DNA of 64,000 nucleotides from Frankia casuarinae (lineage in GTDB: Bacteria > Actinomycetota > Actinomycetes > Frankiales > Frankiaceae). The stretch lies in the NCBI RefSeq assembly GCF_000013345.1, contig NC_007777.1, positions 4,402,001-4,466,000 of the forward strand, in the 5' to 3' direction. Below, piece after piece: positions 8,448 to 21,015 of the stretch (the stretch's first letter is position 1; every line of letters starts with the position of its first letter). Under the pieces are notes generated by a model. The model was not told the DNA's origin, searched no databases, and worked only from the letters and a program-made list of their open reading frames with translations. The translations under genes and the position numbers were made by a program.

Positions 8448-9050
8448 GCGGAAGCCGGCGACCCGGGGCGAGGTGCGCCCCGGGTGTCCCCGGGTGTCCC
8501 CGGGCGCCGGCAGCCTACTGCGCGGCGTGAACGCCACAGTGACTCTCCGCCCACGAAGGCCACGTGGCCGGAGTACTGTGCCCTGCGGGACGAACGAGTG
8601 GGCCACGAGGTTCCCGCAGCCGGTGCCACACCGCCCCGTAGCCGCGCCGGCTGCGCCCGAATCGTCCCGGTGCCGCCCGCCCGCCACGATCGGGCCACCC
8701 CTTTACGCGCCGGCAACCGCGGCGGAACACCACCCGAGCCACCCCGACCCCATCACACAACATCACCACAATGATTCCGGAATGCGCCGGGCGTCCGCCG
8801 CCGGGACCCCGGTGACGCTCCGACCTCGACCCCGCACCCGGAGCACCGCAACAGAGGAGGTTCGGACGTTCGACAGGGCCGCAACTGGGGAACATTGCCT
8901 TCAGCGCGGGCCATCCGGGCGGGACGGACCGACCCATCCCAACGACAACAATCGCCCATGCGATGGTCGCGGGCAGTTCACACAGAGGTGTCGCCAATCG
9001 CCACGTACAGGGCGGACCATTGAGGTGTGGTTCGTCTGGATAAGGTCGTC
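8448..9050. other. Divergent intergenic region between terD and glgE
   Basis: About 600 bp separating the minus-strand Ter cluster from the plus-strand glucan operon. It contains a short 10-bp repeat (around 8479-8505). It should contain promoters for both directions, but I could not pick a convincing -35/-10 pair. No gene is supported. Confidence 0.5.
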
Positions 9051-11069
9051 ATGATGATCGGACGTTCAGTAGGCCGGGTTGTCGTCTCCGATGTGACACC
9101 GACCGTCTCGTGTGGCCAGTGGCCGGCGCGGGCGGTCGCGGGCGAAATTCTCACCGTCGGTGCAACGGTGTTCCGCGAGGGTCATGACCTCATCGGCGCG
9201 AACGTCGTGCTGTCAGGTCCCGACGGGCAGGGAACTCCGTTCATCCGGATGCGCTCCGCCGGCCCCGGTACCGACCGTTATGAGGCGGAGATCACCGCCG
9301 GGACCGAAGGCCTGTGGGGATATCGGGTCGAGGCGTGGGCCGATCCGGTCGCCACCTGGCGGCACGGTATTGCCCTCAAGGTCGGCGCGGGCCAGAGCAC
9401 GGACGAACTCGCGGTGGACTTCGAGGACGGTGCGCGCCTGCTGCTGCGGGCCCTGCCCGCAGTCCCCGAACCGCGCCGGGCGGAGATCGCTCTCGCCGTG
9501 GCCGCGCTGCGCGACGACGACTGCACCGACCCCCGCGACCGGATCGCCGCGGCCCTCGATCCCCAGCTGGTGAGCCTGCTGGACGCCTGTCCGCTGCGCG
9601 AACTGGTGACCCGCTCACCGCTGTACCGGCTGTGGGTGGATCGTCGGCGCGCCCTCTACGGCAGCTGGTACGAGATGTTCCCGCGCTCGGAGGGCGCGAG
9701 CCTCGACCCGCCCCGGTCCGGGACCTTCCTCACCGCGGCCGAACGCCTGCCCGCGGTCGCGGCGATGGGCTTCGACGTGGTGTACCTGCCGCCGATCCAT
9801 CCGATCGGCGAGGTCAACCGCAAGGGTCCCAACAACACCCTCACCCCCGGTCCGACGGACCCCGGCTCGCCGTGGGCCATCGGCAGCGAACACGGCGGCC
9901 ACGACGCCGTGCATCCCGACCTCGGCACGATCGACGACTTCGACCTGTTCGTCGCCCGGGCACGCTCGCTGGGCATGGAGATCGCGCTGGACCTCGCCCT
10001 GCAGTGCGCGCCGGACCATCCATGGGCGAAGCATCACCCGGAGTGGTTCGTCGTGCGTAGTGACGGCTCCATCGCCTACGCGGAGAATCCGCCGAAGAAG
10101 TACCAGGACATCTATCCGCTGAACTTCGACGCCGACCCGACCGGGCTCTATCAGGAGATCCTGCGCGTCGTCCGGTACTGGACTGCACACGGAGTACGAA
10201 TCTTCCGTGTCGATAATCCGCATACAAAGCCCGTCGAGTTCTGGGAATGGCTCATCGCCCAGGTGAAGTCGACCGAACCAGATGTGCTCTTCCTCGCGGA
10301 GGCATTCACCCGGCCGGCGATGATGCACACGCTCGCCAAGGTCGGTTTCACCCAGTCATATACCTATTTCACCTGGCGCAACACGAAGTGGGAGCTCGAG
10401 AAGTACGCGCGCGAACTGGTGTCGGCCGCGCACTACATGCGGCCGAACTTCTTCGTCAACACCCCGGACATCCTGCCGGAGTACCTGCAGCACGGCGGCC
10501 CGGCGGCGTTCCGGATCCGGGCGGTGCTCGCTGCGACGCTGTCACCGACCTGGGGCGTCTACTCCGGGTACGAGTTGCGCGAGAACACCCCGGTCCGACC
10601 GGGCAGCGAGGAGTACCTGGACTCCGAGAAGTACCAGTACCGGCCACGCGACTGGGCCGCGGCGGAGCGTGCGGGCCAGTCGCTCGCGCCGTACCTGACC
10701 AGACTCAACCAGATCCGCCGTGCCCACCCCGCCCTGCAGTGGTTGCGCAACCTGCACTTCCACCATGCCGACGGGGACGAGATCATGGTCTTCTCCAAGC
10801 GGGTGGACTCCCTGCGGGCGGACGGCACGGATCCCGGGGACACGGCCGCCGCCGACACCGTGCTCATCGTCGTCAACCTCGACCCGCACGCTCCCCGGGA
10901 GACCACCGTGCGGCTCGACATGCCGGCCCTCGGCCTCGGCTGGGAAGACTCCTTCGAGGTCACCGATGAGATCACTGGTGCCACCTACGCGTGGGGCAAG
11001 CAGAACTACGTGCGGCTGGACCCGGCGGTCGAGCCCGCGCACGTCTTCGCTGTGCGGGCCCGGTCGTGA
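9051..11069 (+). CDS. glgE: Alpha-1,4-glucan:maltose-1-phosphate maltosyltransferase
   Basis: GlgE (EC 2.4.99.16) transfers maltose from maltose-1-phosphate to the non-reducing end of alpha-glucan. About 670 residues, the family length. An N-terminal beta domain ([16 protein letters not shown]) precedes the GH13 barrel. Visible motifs are [20 protein letters not shown], the nucleophile Asp in [16 protein letters not shown], and the acid Glu in [11 protein letters not shown] place the start at ATG 9051, with AAGG six bases upstream; a GTG at 9027 is in frame but its only purine run abuts the codon. The stop overlaps the treS start (TGATG), so the two genes are translationally coupled. Confidence 0.95.
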   Translation: MMIGRSVGRVVVSDVTPTVSCGQWPARAVAGEILTVGATVFREGHDLIGANVVLSGPDGQGTPFIRMRSAGPGTDRYEAEITAGTEGLWGYRVEAWADPVATWRHGIALKVGAGQSTDELAVDFEDGARLLLRALPAVPEPRRAEIALAVAALRDDDCTDPRDRIAAALDPQLVSLLDACPLRELVTRSPLYRLWVDRRRALYGSWYEMFPRSEGASLDPPRSGTFLTAAERLPAVAAMGFDVVYLPPIHPIGEVNRKGPNNTLTPGPTDPGSPWAIGSEHGGHDAVHPDLGTIDDFDLFVARARSLGMEIALDLALQCAPDHPWAKHHPEWFVVRSDGSIAYAENPPKKYQDIYPLNFDADPTGLYQEILRVVRYWTAHGVRIFRVDNPHTKPVEFWEWLIAQVKSTEPDVLFLAEAFTRPAMMHTLAKVGFTQSYTYFTWRNTKWELEKYARELVSAAHYMRPNFFVNTPDILPEYLQHGGPAAFRIRAVLAATLSPTWGVYSGYELRENTPVRPGSEEYLDSEKYQYRPRDWAAAERAGQSLAPYLTRLNQIRRAHPALQWLRNLHFHHADGDEIMVFSKRVDSLRADGTDPGDTAAADTVLIVVNLDPHAPRETTVRLDMPALGLGWEDSFEVTDEITGATYAWGKQNYVRLDPAVEPAHVFAVRARS

Positions 11070-12793
11070 TGGATTCTGAGCCTCTCAGCGAACCGATCGG
11101 CGACCACACCCCCGGCCCGGCCCCCGCCATGCCGGTCGGGGGGACTTTACGCGACCCACACTGGTTCAAGCGAGCCGTGTTCTACGAGGTGCTCATCCGC
11201 GGCTTCGCGGACTCCAACGGCGACGGCACGGGGGACATTCGCGGCCTGATCTCCAGGCTCGACTACCTGGAGTGGCTCGGTGTCGACTGTCTGTGGCTGC
11301 TACCGATCTACTCCTCGCCGTTGCGTGACGGCGGCTACGACATCAGTGACTACTTTCAGATCCTGCCGGAATTCGGTGACCTCGGCGACTTCGTTAGCCT
11401 GGTTGACGAGGCCCACCGCCGGGGCATCCGGATCATCGCGGATCTGGTGATGAACCACACCTCGGACGCCCATCCCTGGTTCCAGGCGTCCCGCTCCGAC
11501 CCCGACGGGCCGTTCGGGGACTTCTACGTCTGGTCCGACAGCGACGAGCTGTACCCGGACGCCCGGATCATCTTCGTGGACACCGAGAAGTCGAACTGGT
11601 CGTGGGATCCGGTCCGCGGTCAGTACTACTGGCACCGTTTCTTCTCCCACCAGCCCGACCTGAACTATGACAACCCCGAGGTCCAGGAGGCGATGCTGGA
11701 GGTTCTGCGCTTCTGGCTCGATCTCGGCATCGACGGGTTCCGGCTCGACGCGGTCCCCTACCTCTATGTCCGGGAGAACACCAACGGCGAGAACCTGCCG
11801 GAGACCCACGAGTACCTCAAGCGGGTCCGCAAGGAGGTCGACGCCAAGTACGCCGACCGGGTGCTGCTCGCCGAGGCAAACCAGTGGCCCTCCGACGTCG
11901 TCGAGTACTTCGGCAACGACGACGAGTGCCACATGGCGTTCCACTTCCCGTTGATGCCGCGCATCTTCATGGCGGTCCGGCGGGAGTCCCGCTACCCAAT
12001 CTCGGAAATTCTTGCTCAGACACCCCAGATCCCGCCGAACTGCCAGTGGGGCATCTTCCTGCGCAACCACGACGAGCTGACGCTCGAAATGGTGACCGAC
12101 GAGGAACGGGACTACATGTGGGCCGAATACGCGAAAGATCCGCGTATGAAAGCCAACATCGGCATTCGTCGCCGGCTGGCGCCGCTGCTGGACAACAGCC
12201 GTGACCAGATGGAGCTGTTCACCGCGCTCCTGCTCTCGCTGCCCGGCTCGCCAGTGCTGTACTACGGCGACGAGATCGGGATGGGCGACAACATCTACCT
12301 GGGCGACCGGGACAGCGTCCGGACTCCGATGCAGTGGTCACCGGATCGTAACGCCGGTTTCTCCACCGCGGACCCGGCCCGACTGTACCTTCCCCTGATC
12401 ATGGATCCGGTCTACGGTTATCAGGCCCTGAACGTCGAGGCCGGACAGCGCATGCCGACCTCGTTCCTGGCCTGGACCAAGCGGATGATCGAGGTACGCA
12501 AGCGTCATCCGGTCTTCGGGCTCGGCGACTACACCGAGCTCGGCGCGTCCAATCCCTCGATCTTCGCCTTCGTCCGCGAGTTCGGCGACGACCGGGTCCT
12601 GTGCGTCGCGAATCTGTCCCGCTTCGCCCAGCCGGTGGAGCTCGATCTGCGTCGTTTCGAGGGAATGGTTCCGGTGGAGCTGCTCGGCCGGGTGCACTTC
12701 CCGCCGATCGGCGAGCTTCCCTACCTGCTGACACTGCCAGGTCACGGACATTACTGGTTCGCGGTGACCAGACCGGGGGAATTCACCCCCTAG
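11069..12793 (+). CDS. treS: Trehalose synthase (maltose alpha-D-glucosyltransferase)
   Basis: TreS (EC 5.4.99.16) interconverts trehalose and maltose. 574 residues, standard length. GH13 motifs visible: [15 protein letters not shown], nucleophile Asp in [15 protein letters not shown], catalytic Glu in [10 protein letters not shown], and [14 protein letters not shown] 11069 overlaps the glgE stop by one base. An in-frame GTG at 10991 also exists but lies entirely inside glgE. The N-terminal ~25 residues (to [18 protein letters not shown]) are variable in the family. Supplies maltose to the maltokinase downstream. Confidence 0.96.
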   Translation: MDSEPLSEPIGDHTPGPAPAMPVGGTLRDPHWFKRAVFYEVLIRGFADSNGDGTGDIRGLISRLDYLEWLGVDCLWLLPIYSSPLRDGGYDISDYFQILPEFGDLGDFVSLVDEAHRRGIRIIADLVMNHTSDAHPWFQASRSDPDGPFGDFYVWSDSDELYPDARIIFVDTEKSNWSWDPVRGQYYWHRFFSHQPDLNYDNPEVQEAMLEVLRFWLDLGIDGFRLDAVPYLYVRENTNGENLPETHEYLKRVRKEVDAKYADRVLLAEANQWPSDVVEYFGNDDECHMAFHFPLMPRIFMAVRRESRYPISEILAQTPQIPPNCQWGIFLRNHDELTLEMVTDEERDYMWAEYAKDPRMKANIGIRRRLAPLLDNSRDQMELFTALLLSLPGSPVLYYGDEIGMGDNIYLGDRDSVRTPMQWSPDRNAGFSTADPARLYLPLIMDPVYGYQALNVEAGQRMPTSFLAWTKRMIEVRKRHPVFGLGDYTELGASNPSIFAFVREFGDDRVLCVANLSRFAQPVELDLRRFEGMVPVELLGRVHFPPIGELPYLLTLPGHGHYWFAVTRPGEFTP

Positions 12794-12928
12794 CCGCGTT
12801 GGGCGGACCGGGGCAACGGAGGCCGTCGGGGCGGTCGGGCAAGGAACAGCCAAGGAGCACTGGAACCGCCTGAACGACGTGCGGCCCGGCCCGGGTCGGG
12901 CAAAAGGCTGCTATGGAGGCAGTGGACG

Positions 12929-12947
12929 TTAGGTTAGCTGGCATAAT
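12929..12947 (+). promoter_or_regulatory. Iron-box-like half site upstream of the maltokinase gene
   Basis: TTAGGTTAG matches the left half of the DtxR/IdeR iron-box consensus exactly; the right half (CTGGCATAA) matches 6 of 9 only if the central spacing is one base shorter. CATAAT in the same stretch could be a -10 element. Weak and possibly fortuitous. Confidence 0.2.
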
Positions 12948-12979
12948 GATCGTTGAGGACGGGCACCGGGAGGTCGATG

Positions 12980-14350
12980 ATGGGTGACCACCACGCGGAA
13001 CTGACCGGCCTGTTGCGCGAGTGGCTCCCCCGGCAGCGCTGGTTCGCCGGGAAGGGCAGATCCGGGGGCGGCCTGCGGATCCGTCACGACGTCATGGTCT
13101 TCGAACCGCTACGGCTGCTCGTCGTTGACGTCGACTACGACCACGGTCCGTCGGACCATTACCAGGTTCCGGTGGTCATCCGCTCGGACGCGCCCTTCGG
13201 CCACGAGGGCTTCCTGATCGGCGAGAGTGCCGGCGGCCTGGTCTACGACGGCCTGCACGACCCCGATGGCAGCTCGGCCCTGCTGAGTTTCCTCCGCCGG
13301 TCGACACACCGCGACGGCCTCGTCGCCGAGGCGCTGGAACCACTGGACATCCTGCCCGCCCACGCCGTCGGCGCCGAGCAGTCCAACACCTCGATCGTCT
13401 ACGGCGACGCCTACATCCTCAAGGTGTTCCGGCGGCTCTGGCCGGGCGTCAACCCCGATCTGGAGGTGACCCGGGCGCTGGCGGAGGCGGGCAGCACACA
13501 CGTGGCCCGCCCCGTCGCCTGGTACTCCGGCCGTGTCGACGGGACACCGACCACCTTCGGATTCCTCCAGGAGTACCTGCGCAGCGGTACCGAGGGCTGG
13601 CGACTGGCGCTGGCCAGCGTGCGCGACCTGTACGCCGAGGCCGACCTGCACGCCGACGAGGTCGGCGGCGACTTCGCCGCGGAGGCCGAGCGGCTGGGTA
13701 CCGCCACCGCCGAGGTGCACGCCGACCTCGCCCGGACGCTGCCGACGAGGCCCGCGACCGCCGATGCCCTGCGCTCCCTGGTGACCTACCTGCATGGCCG
13801 GCTGGATGCGGCGGTCGAGGCCGTCGCCGAGCTGCGTCCCTTCGAGGCGGCGATCCGCAAGAGCTACGACGAGGTGACGGGGGCGTCGGCGCAGGCCGTC
13901 CATCCCCGGCCCTTCCAACGGCTACACGGCGATCTGCACCTGGGTCAGGTCCTGCGGGTCGACTCGGGCTGGGTGCTGTTCGACTTCGAGGGGGAGCCAG
14001 TCCGCCCGGTCGCCGACCGTGTGGGGCTGGAATCGCCGCTGCGCGACGTCGCCGGGATGCTGCGCTCGTTCGACTACGCGGCCCGGTCGATGCTGCTCGA
14101 ACGCGGTGACGAGCCGTCGTTGGCCTACCGCGCCCAGGAGTGGGCAGATCGCAACCGGGAGGCGTTCTGCCGGGGCTACGGTGCCGCGGCCGGCCGCGAT
14201 CCTCGTGCGGATGCCGTGGTGCTGCGTGCGTTCGAGCTCGACAAGGCCGTGTACGAGATCCTGTACGAGGCCCGCCACCGACCGGGGTGGATCGGGATCC
14301 CGCTGTCCTCGGTGGAACGACTGACCCGGTCCAGCCCGTCGGCGGGGTAA
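12980..14350 (+). CDS. mak: Maltokinase
   Basis: Pep2/Mak maltokinase (EC 2.7.1.175) phosphorylates maltose to maltose-1-phosphate for GlgE. About 456 residues, normal for the family. Visible: LREWLPRQRWFAGKGR near the N-terminus, NTSIVYGDAYILKVFRRL (lysine of the N lobe), and the aminoglycoside-kinase-like catalytic loop LHGDLHLGQVLRVDSGW followed by LFDFEGEP. I favour ATG 12980, six bases after GGAGG (12969-12973); ATG 12977 and GTG/ATG codons upstream are less well placed. Separated from treS by about 186 bp, so it may have its own promoter. Confidence 0.95.
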   Translation: MGDHHAELTGLLREWLPRQRWFAGKGRSGGGLRIRHDVMVFEPLRLLVVDVDYDHGPSDHYQVPVVIRSDAPFGHEGFLIGESAGGLVYDGLHDPDGSSALLSFLRRSTHRDGLVAEALEPLDILPAHAVGAEQSNTSIVYGDAYILKVFRRLWPGVNPDLEVTRALAEAGSTHVARPVAWYSGRVDGTPTTFGFLQEYLRSGTEGWRLALASVRDLYAEADLHADEVGGDFAAEAERLGTATAEVHADLARTLPTRPATADALRSLVTYLHGRLDAAVEAVAELRPFEAAIRKSYDEVTGASAQAVHPRPFQRLHGDLHLGQVLRVDSGWVLFDFEGEPVRPVADRVGLESPLRDVAGMLRSFDYAARSMLLERGDEPSLAYRAQEWADRNREAFCRGYGAAAGRDPRADAVVLRAFELDKAVYEILYEARHRPGWIGIPLSSVERLTRSSPSAG

Positions 14351-14473
14351 GCCACGGCCCGGCCCGGGCCGTGGCGGCCGCCCGGCAGCGGTGCCGGCAC
14401 CCGGACGCGGATCAGCCAGAAGACCCGACAGAAGACCCGAAAAATCACCGCGCAGAGAGGCAGGGGTGTCCCA

Positions 14474-16912
<2,439 letters not shown>

Positions 16913-16917
16913 TGCCT

Positions 16918-17215
16918 TCCCCCGCACGGCGGCTTCGCCGCAGTGCGGGGACCCCTGGCCCAGGGCGCCGTACGGGGCCTCCGTCAGCTCGCCTTCGGCG
17001 ACCCTCCTGGGATAGCCTCCTGGGATAGCCATCGGGGCTTCGCCGCAGTGCGGGGACCCCTGGCCCAGGGCGCCGTACGGGGCCTCCGTCAGCTCGCCTT
17101 CGGCGACCCTCCTGGGATAGCCTCCTGGGATAGCCATCGGGGCTTCGCCGCAGTGCGGGGACCCCTGGCCCAGGGCGCCGTACGGGGCCTCCGTCAGCTC
17201 GCCTTCAGCCGGTGA
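16918..17215. repeat. 105-bp tandem repeat array 3' of glgB (3 copies)
   Basis: A repeat with a period of exactly 105 bp (anchor GGCTTCGCCGCAGTGCGGGG at 16931, 17036 and 17141). Each unit contains the short palindromes CCCTGGCCCAGGG and TCGCCTTCGGCGA, plus a duplicated CCTCCTGGGATAG. The last copy is partial. A minus-strand frame stays open across all copies because 105 is 35 codons. A related array lies at 52171-52486. No unique spacers, so not CRISPR. Confidence 0.93.
16920..16950 (+). terminator. Stem-loop immediately after the glgB stop
   Basis: CCCCGCAC (16920-16927) pairs with GTGCGGGG (16943-16950). An inner GCGG/CCGC stem closes CTTCG after one G-A mismatch. It begins 8 nt after the TAG. 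There is no U-tract, so it is a putative Rho-type or 3'-end-stabilising structure. An equivalent hairpin with a compensated base pair follows rho. Confidence 0.6.
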
Positions 17216-17287
17216 ATGTGGGGATCTGAGCACGGTCCGCGGTCCCTGGACCGTGCACTGGCTCCCCACAACTCGACTGCCGCGTCC

Positions 17288-18277
17288 TCAGAAGAGAGCG
17301 GCTGCCAGGGAGCGTCGAGCCGGGGCCACCGCGGGCTCCTCGTCACCCAACGCCTGGAACAGCCCGACGAGGTGCGCTCGGACCCTTTCCCGCTCCGGTC
17401 CCGCCGTCCGGCGGACGACCTCGACGAGACCAGCGAGGGCCCCGGCCACGTCTCCCTGCGCGATGCCCAGGTCGGCCGCGGCAACCGCGGCCTCGACGTC
17501 GTCCGGATTCGCCACCAGCCGGTTGCGGACGTCCACCGGATCGTACCCATGCACCCGGCGCAGCAGTTCGGCCCGCGCGAGCCCGGTCAGGGCCTCGGGA
17601 TCCGCGGGCGCCTCGGTGAGCCGGATGCGGTAGGACTCGACCGCGGTGTCGAAGTCGCCACGGGCAAGCGCCGCCTCGGCCGCCGCCACATGTGGGTCAC
17701 GGGCGGGGCCGCCCGCGGCTGCCGCGCCCGGGACTGCGCCCATCGCCTCGCCGACCAGGGAGAGCAGCTGATCGAGCCAGCTCCGCACCTCCCGTTCGGG
17801 CACGGCGCCGGTGAACTCTCCGATGATCCGCCCGCCGATCACCGCCTTCACCGCGGGGATGCCCTGCACGTCGGCGGCCTGCGCGAGGCCCGGGTTCGCG
17901 TCGACGTCGATCTTGGCGAGGATCCACCGGCCGCCGTCCGCCGCGGCGAGCTTCTCCAGGATCGGGCTGAGCTGCTTGCACGGGCCGCACCAGGAGGCCC
18001 AGAAGTCCAGCACTACGGGAACCTGCATCGACCGGCTGACCACGTCGGTGGCGAAGCTCGCCTCGGTGACGTCGATGACCACGGGCCCGGCTGGCGCGCC
18101 GGGACGGGCGTCCGGCGCGGCCGTGGCGGCGCTGCTGGCGGGGGGAGGCGGGGTCGCCGGCTTGGGGTCGAGCGGGACGGCGCCGGCGAGGCGCAGACCG
18201 CCGAGGCTTTCGGGCAGACGTCCCGCGCCTCCCGCACCGCGCGGCGATCTGGATGGGACTGGTGGCCTACGTTGCAT
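17288..18277 (-). CDS. Thioredoxin-TPR protein (CnoX/YbbN-like)
   Basis: Chaperedoxin-type protein: a thioredoxin domain with an intact WCGPC active site (LDFWASWCGPCKQLSPILEKL), then KIDVDANPGLAQAADVQGIPAV, then C-terminal TPR-like helices (AAAEAALARGDFDTAVESYRIRL). About 329 residues. In this family the thioredoxin fold is linked to client holding and delivery to chaperones. Start taken at ATG 18277 (MQRRPPVPS); GGAGG lies directly before it with very short spacing. A longer frame to 18367 adds only polar sequence. The ~75 residues before the thioredoxin fold are Pro/Ala-rich and probably disordered. Confidence 0.88.
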   Translation of the reverse strand: MQRRPPVPSRSPRGAGGAGRLPESLGGLRLAGAVPLDPKPATPPPPASSAATAAPDARPGAPAGPVVIDVTEASFATDVVSRSMQVPVVLDFWASWCGPCKQLSPILEKLAAADGGRWILAKIDVDANPGLAQAADVQGIPAVKAVIGGRIIGEFTGAVPEREVRSWLDQLLSLVGEAMGAVPGAAAAGGPARDPHVAAAEAALARGDFDTAVESYRIRLTEAPADPEALTGLARAELLRRVHGYDPVDVRNRLVANPDDVEAAVAAADLGIAQGDVAGALAGLVEVVRRTAGPERERVRAHLVGLFQALGDEEPAVAPARRSLAAALF

Positions 18278-18425
18278 GCCTCCATCGTGGCATCTGGTCG
18301 CGGTCAGTGGGCTCGGCACCGGACGACTTTTCCGGTCCTCATGTCCGCCTCGCCCGGGGTCGGACACAGACGCCCAATCCGGGCCGGCGGGCCGCGGGCC
18401 GCGTGCCGTTGCCCGCCGGCCGCGG

Positions 18426-18749
18426 TCAACGATCAGTGGCGTCCGCGCCGGTCTCGCCCCCGGCCAGCAACCGGTCGATCGCGGCGACCTTCGTGTGCAG
18501 AGCGTCGGTGACTCCCGGGCGAAGATCGGCCTTCAGCACCAGACTCACCCGGCCAGCACGGGCCGAGACCGCCTCGGTGGCCCGGCGGACGACGTCCATC
18601 ACCTCGTCCCACTCGCCTTCGATCGTGGTGAACATGGCGGTCGTCTCATGGGGCAGCCCACTGGCCCGCACTATCCGGACCGCCTCGGCGACCAGATCCG
18701 CGACCCCCTCGCCCTGACCGATGGGCGTGACACTGAAGGCAACAAGCAT
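18426..18749 (-). CDS. Thiamine-binding protein (MTH1187/YkoF-type)
   Basis: 107 residues, matching the small Thiamine_BP (former DUF77) family: [23 protein letters not shown], then [21 protein letters not shown] and a closing [10 protein letters not shown] strand. These ferredoxin-like proteins bind thiamine or its precursors; the pathway role is not well defined. It lies upstream of the thioredoxin-TPR gene on the same strand with a gap of about 150 bp, and is divergent from the histidine kinase gene. Confidence 0.85.
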   Translation of the reverse strand: MLVAFSVTPIGQGEGVADLVAEAVRIVRASGLPHETTAMFTTIEGEWDEVMDVVRRATEAVSARAGRVSLVLKADLRPGVTDALHTKVAAIDRLLAGGETGADATDR

Positions 18750-18976
18750 GCGGTCAGACTTATCACGACAGTCCGCTCACCGCGCATCGAACAACGCAGG
18801 GCCACTACCCTGCTACGCCGACGCACCGAGGTCGTCGGTAAGCTATTTGCATGTCACGAAACGTCGCCAGAAAACCGGCCGGCGATCCAGTTGAGCAAAC
18901 CCGGAACAACGGTCTCTGACGGTACGCCCTACCATTGCCCGCCGTGGGGTGGAAGAAGACGGATAATGAGGCGTAG

Positions 18977-20509
18977 GTGGGGTCACGCATCTTGCTCGAC
19001 GCGCTGACGGACCTGGCTGTGGTCGTCGGCACGGATGGTCGTGTCACCGACATGGGTGCCGCCGCCCGCGCCTTCCTCGGTGACCGGGTTCCCCGCGTCC
19101 CCCATCTGCGCGATCTTGTCGACGTCGTCGATCCCGCGTTCCGCCTCGCTCTCGGTGAGGCGGTGACGGCCGCGCTGGGGCGGACCGGGCAGTGGCGTGG
19201 CTCGGTGGGACTCGTCGACCTGGCCGGGGCCACCGTGCCCCATCACGTGACGGTCCGGGTCGACCCGGAGGGCGGGCTGGTCGTCGTCGCTCGGGACACC
19301 AGCGACCAGCGCGCCCGCGAGGTCGCCGAGAACGAGTCACGGGCCAAGGACGAACTGATCGCCCGGCTCGGCCACGAACTGCGGACCCCGCTGAACGCCA
19401 TGCTGGGCTTCGCGCAGCTGCTGGAACTCGAACCGCTCACCCCCGACCTCCACGACGACGTCGAGCGGATCATCACCGGTGGCCGCCACATGCAGGCGTT
19501 GATCGATGACGTGCTGGACCTGGCCAGGCTCCGCGCGGGCCGGGGGGACATCAACAAGGGGCCGGTCAACGTCCTCGACATCGTCCAGGGCGTGGTGGAG
19601 CTCGTCGAACCGCTCGCGGCGCAGCGCAGCATCCGGCGGGTGATCCATCCGGCGCTGCCGCTCGTCGCCGACGCGGACCGCCGCCGCCTGTGGCAGGTCC
19701 TGCTCAACCTTGTCGGTAACGCGCTGAAGTACGGCCGGGAGGGCGGCAGCGTGCGCGTCGGCATCGTGCCCATCACCGGCTCGCGGATCCGTATCGAGGT
19801 CGAGGACGACGGCGCGGGGCTCTCCCCCCGGGCGATCGACCGACTGTTCCGGCCCTTCGAGCGCCTCGGCGCCGAGCGCAGCGGAATCGAGGGCAGCGGG
19901 CTGGGCCTCGCGCTGTCCCACGCCCTGGTCACGGCGATGGGCGGGGTGCTTACCGTCGCCAGCCGGTACGGCGTGGGAAGCGTGTTCGCCGTCGTGCTCG
20001 ACGCGGTCGACCTGCGTTTCGAGGATCTCGATGATGACAGCGGGTTCGTGGGCAGTTACGGTGGCCTCCCAGGTCGCTCCGGCGAGTCCGGCACGGTCAC
20101 CCTCGGCCGTCCTCCCACACCCGGCGGCCTGCGGGTCGTGCACGTCAGTGGCGATCCCGCCCTGCGTTCCCTGGTCGCCGAGACCCTCACCGATTTCCTG
20201 GCTGCGGACACCGTGACCGTTCCCCGCGCCGGTCTCGCCCTCGACGCGGTGCGGGGGGCCCGGCCGGCGTTCATCCTGCTCGACCGGGACCTGCCCGACA
20301 CGACCGCGGCCGAGCTGCTCGCCCAGCTCGCGGCGGACCCGACCGCCGGCGTCATCCCGGCCCTGGTCCTCAGCGAGGACACCGACCCCCGCGAGCGGGC
20401 GTACCTGCGCCGAGCCGGCGCCGTGGACGTCCTGAAGATCCCGCTGGATCCCGGCGCCCTAGTCGCCGCGGCAGCCGCGCTCACCACCGCGATGACCGCC
20501 CCGAGCTGA
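18977..20509 (+). CDS. Hybrid sensor histidine kinase with C-terminal receiver
   Basis: 510 residues, no membrane segments, so a cytosolic sensor. Order: PAS-like domain (residues 1-110), HisKA with H-box ELIARLGHELRTPLNAML, HATPase with N-box LLNLVGNALKYG, G1 EDDGAGLS, F-box FRPFERL and G2 GSGLGLALSHAL, then a linker and a receiver (from about residue 385). The receiver has the phospho-acceptor Asp in FILLDRDLPD and a Lys in VDVLKIPLDP. Its first strand reads VVHVSGDPALR, without the usual acidic pair. GTG start at 18977. The 3' end overlaps the convergent cupin gene by about 50 bp. Confidence 0.9.
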   Translation: MGSRILLDALTDLAVVVGTDGRVTDMGAAARAFLGDRVPRVPHLRDLVDVVDPAFRLALGEAVTAALGRTGQWRGSVGLVDLAGATVPHHVTVRVDPEGGLVVVARDTSDQRAREVAENESRAKDELIARLGHELRTPLNAMLGFAQLLELEPLTPDLHDDVERIITGGRHMQALIDDVLDLARLRAGRGDINKGPVNVLDIVQGVVELVEPLAAQRSIRRVIHPALPLVADADRRRLWQVLLNLVGNALKYGREGGSVRVGIVPITGSRIRIEVEDDGAGLSPRAIDRLFRPFERLGAERSGIEGSGLGLALSHALVTAMGGVLTVASRYGVGSVFAVVLDAVDLRFEDLDDDSGFVGSYGGLPGRSGESGTVTLGRPPTPGGLRVVHVSGDPALRSLVAETLTDFLAADTVTVPRAGLALDAVRGARPAFILLDRDLPDTTAAELLAQLAADPTAGVIPALVLSEDTDPRERAYLRRAGAVDVLKIPLDPGALVAAAAALTTAMTAPS

Positions 20510-20989
20510 CCTGACCGGGCCGCCCCGAACGGCGCCTGATGCGGGGAAGAGCTCGAAGTCCAGAAAGTCGAAGCCAGGCGCCACCACGCAGCCGACCAGG
20601 ACGTGCTGTCCATCGCGCGGGACCGCGGTCTGCCATTCGCCGGCCGGCACGACGAGCTGCGGCGCTTGGCCCGCGGCCAGATCGGGCCCGAGGATCCGCC
20701 GGTCGGCGGCGACCGGCGCCCGGCCCGGCCCGCCGAGAGTGAGATCGAGGGCCCCGCCGCCCTGCCAGAGCCAGATCTCGGCCGAGGCCACCCGATGCCA
20801 GCCGGACACCTCTCCCGGACGCAGCAGGAACAGGATGGACGTCATGACGGGGCGCCTGCCGCCATGTGCGTCGATCTGGTCGGGACTGGCCCAGGTCCGG
20901 CGGTACCAGCCGCCCTCGGGATGTTCTTCGAGACCAAGCTCCCGCACCAGGTCGTCGGCCAGCGTCGCGGGGTCGTCGATGCGGGTCAT
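20459..20989 (-). CDS. Cupin-superfamily protein (DUF985)
   Basis: About 176 residues of the cupin_5/DUF985 family: LGLEEHPEGGWYRRTW, SILFLLRPGEVSGWHRV, SAEIWLWQGG, LVVPAGEWQTAVP and a closing LVGCVVAPGFDFLDFELF. Family members are small beta-barrel proteins, some acting on sugars, with no fixed function here. ATG 20989 is chosen because GGGGAGG lies eight bases upstream; a GTG 30 bases earlier is in frame. The last ~20 residues are Gly/Arg-rich and overlap the histidine kinase 3' end on the other strand. Confidence 0.82.
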   Translation of the reverse strand: MTRIDDPATLADDLVRELGLEEHPEGGWYRRTWASPDQIDAHGGRRPVMTSILFLLRPGEVSGWHRVASAEIWLWQGGGALDLTLGGPGRAPVAADRRILGPDLAAGQAPQLVVPAGEWQTAVPRDGQHVLVGCVVAPGFDFLDFELFPASGAVRGGPVRSARGGHRGGERGCRGD

Positions 20990-21015
20990 CGCGGGAGCCT
21001 CCCCGAGGCCTGCCG

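Noticed and set aside
16918-17215. CRISPR array candidate (also 52171-52486)
   Set aside because: Whole units repeat with no unique spacers, and no cas genes are present.
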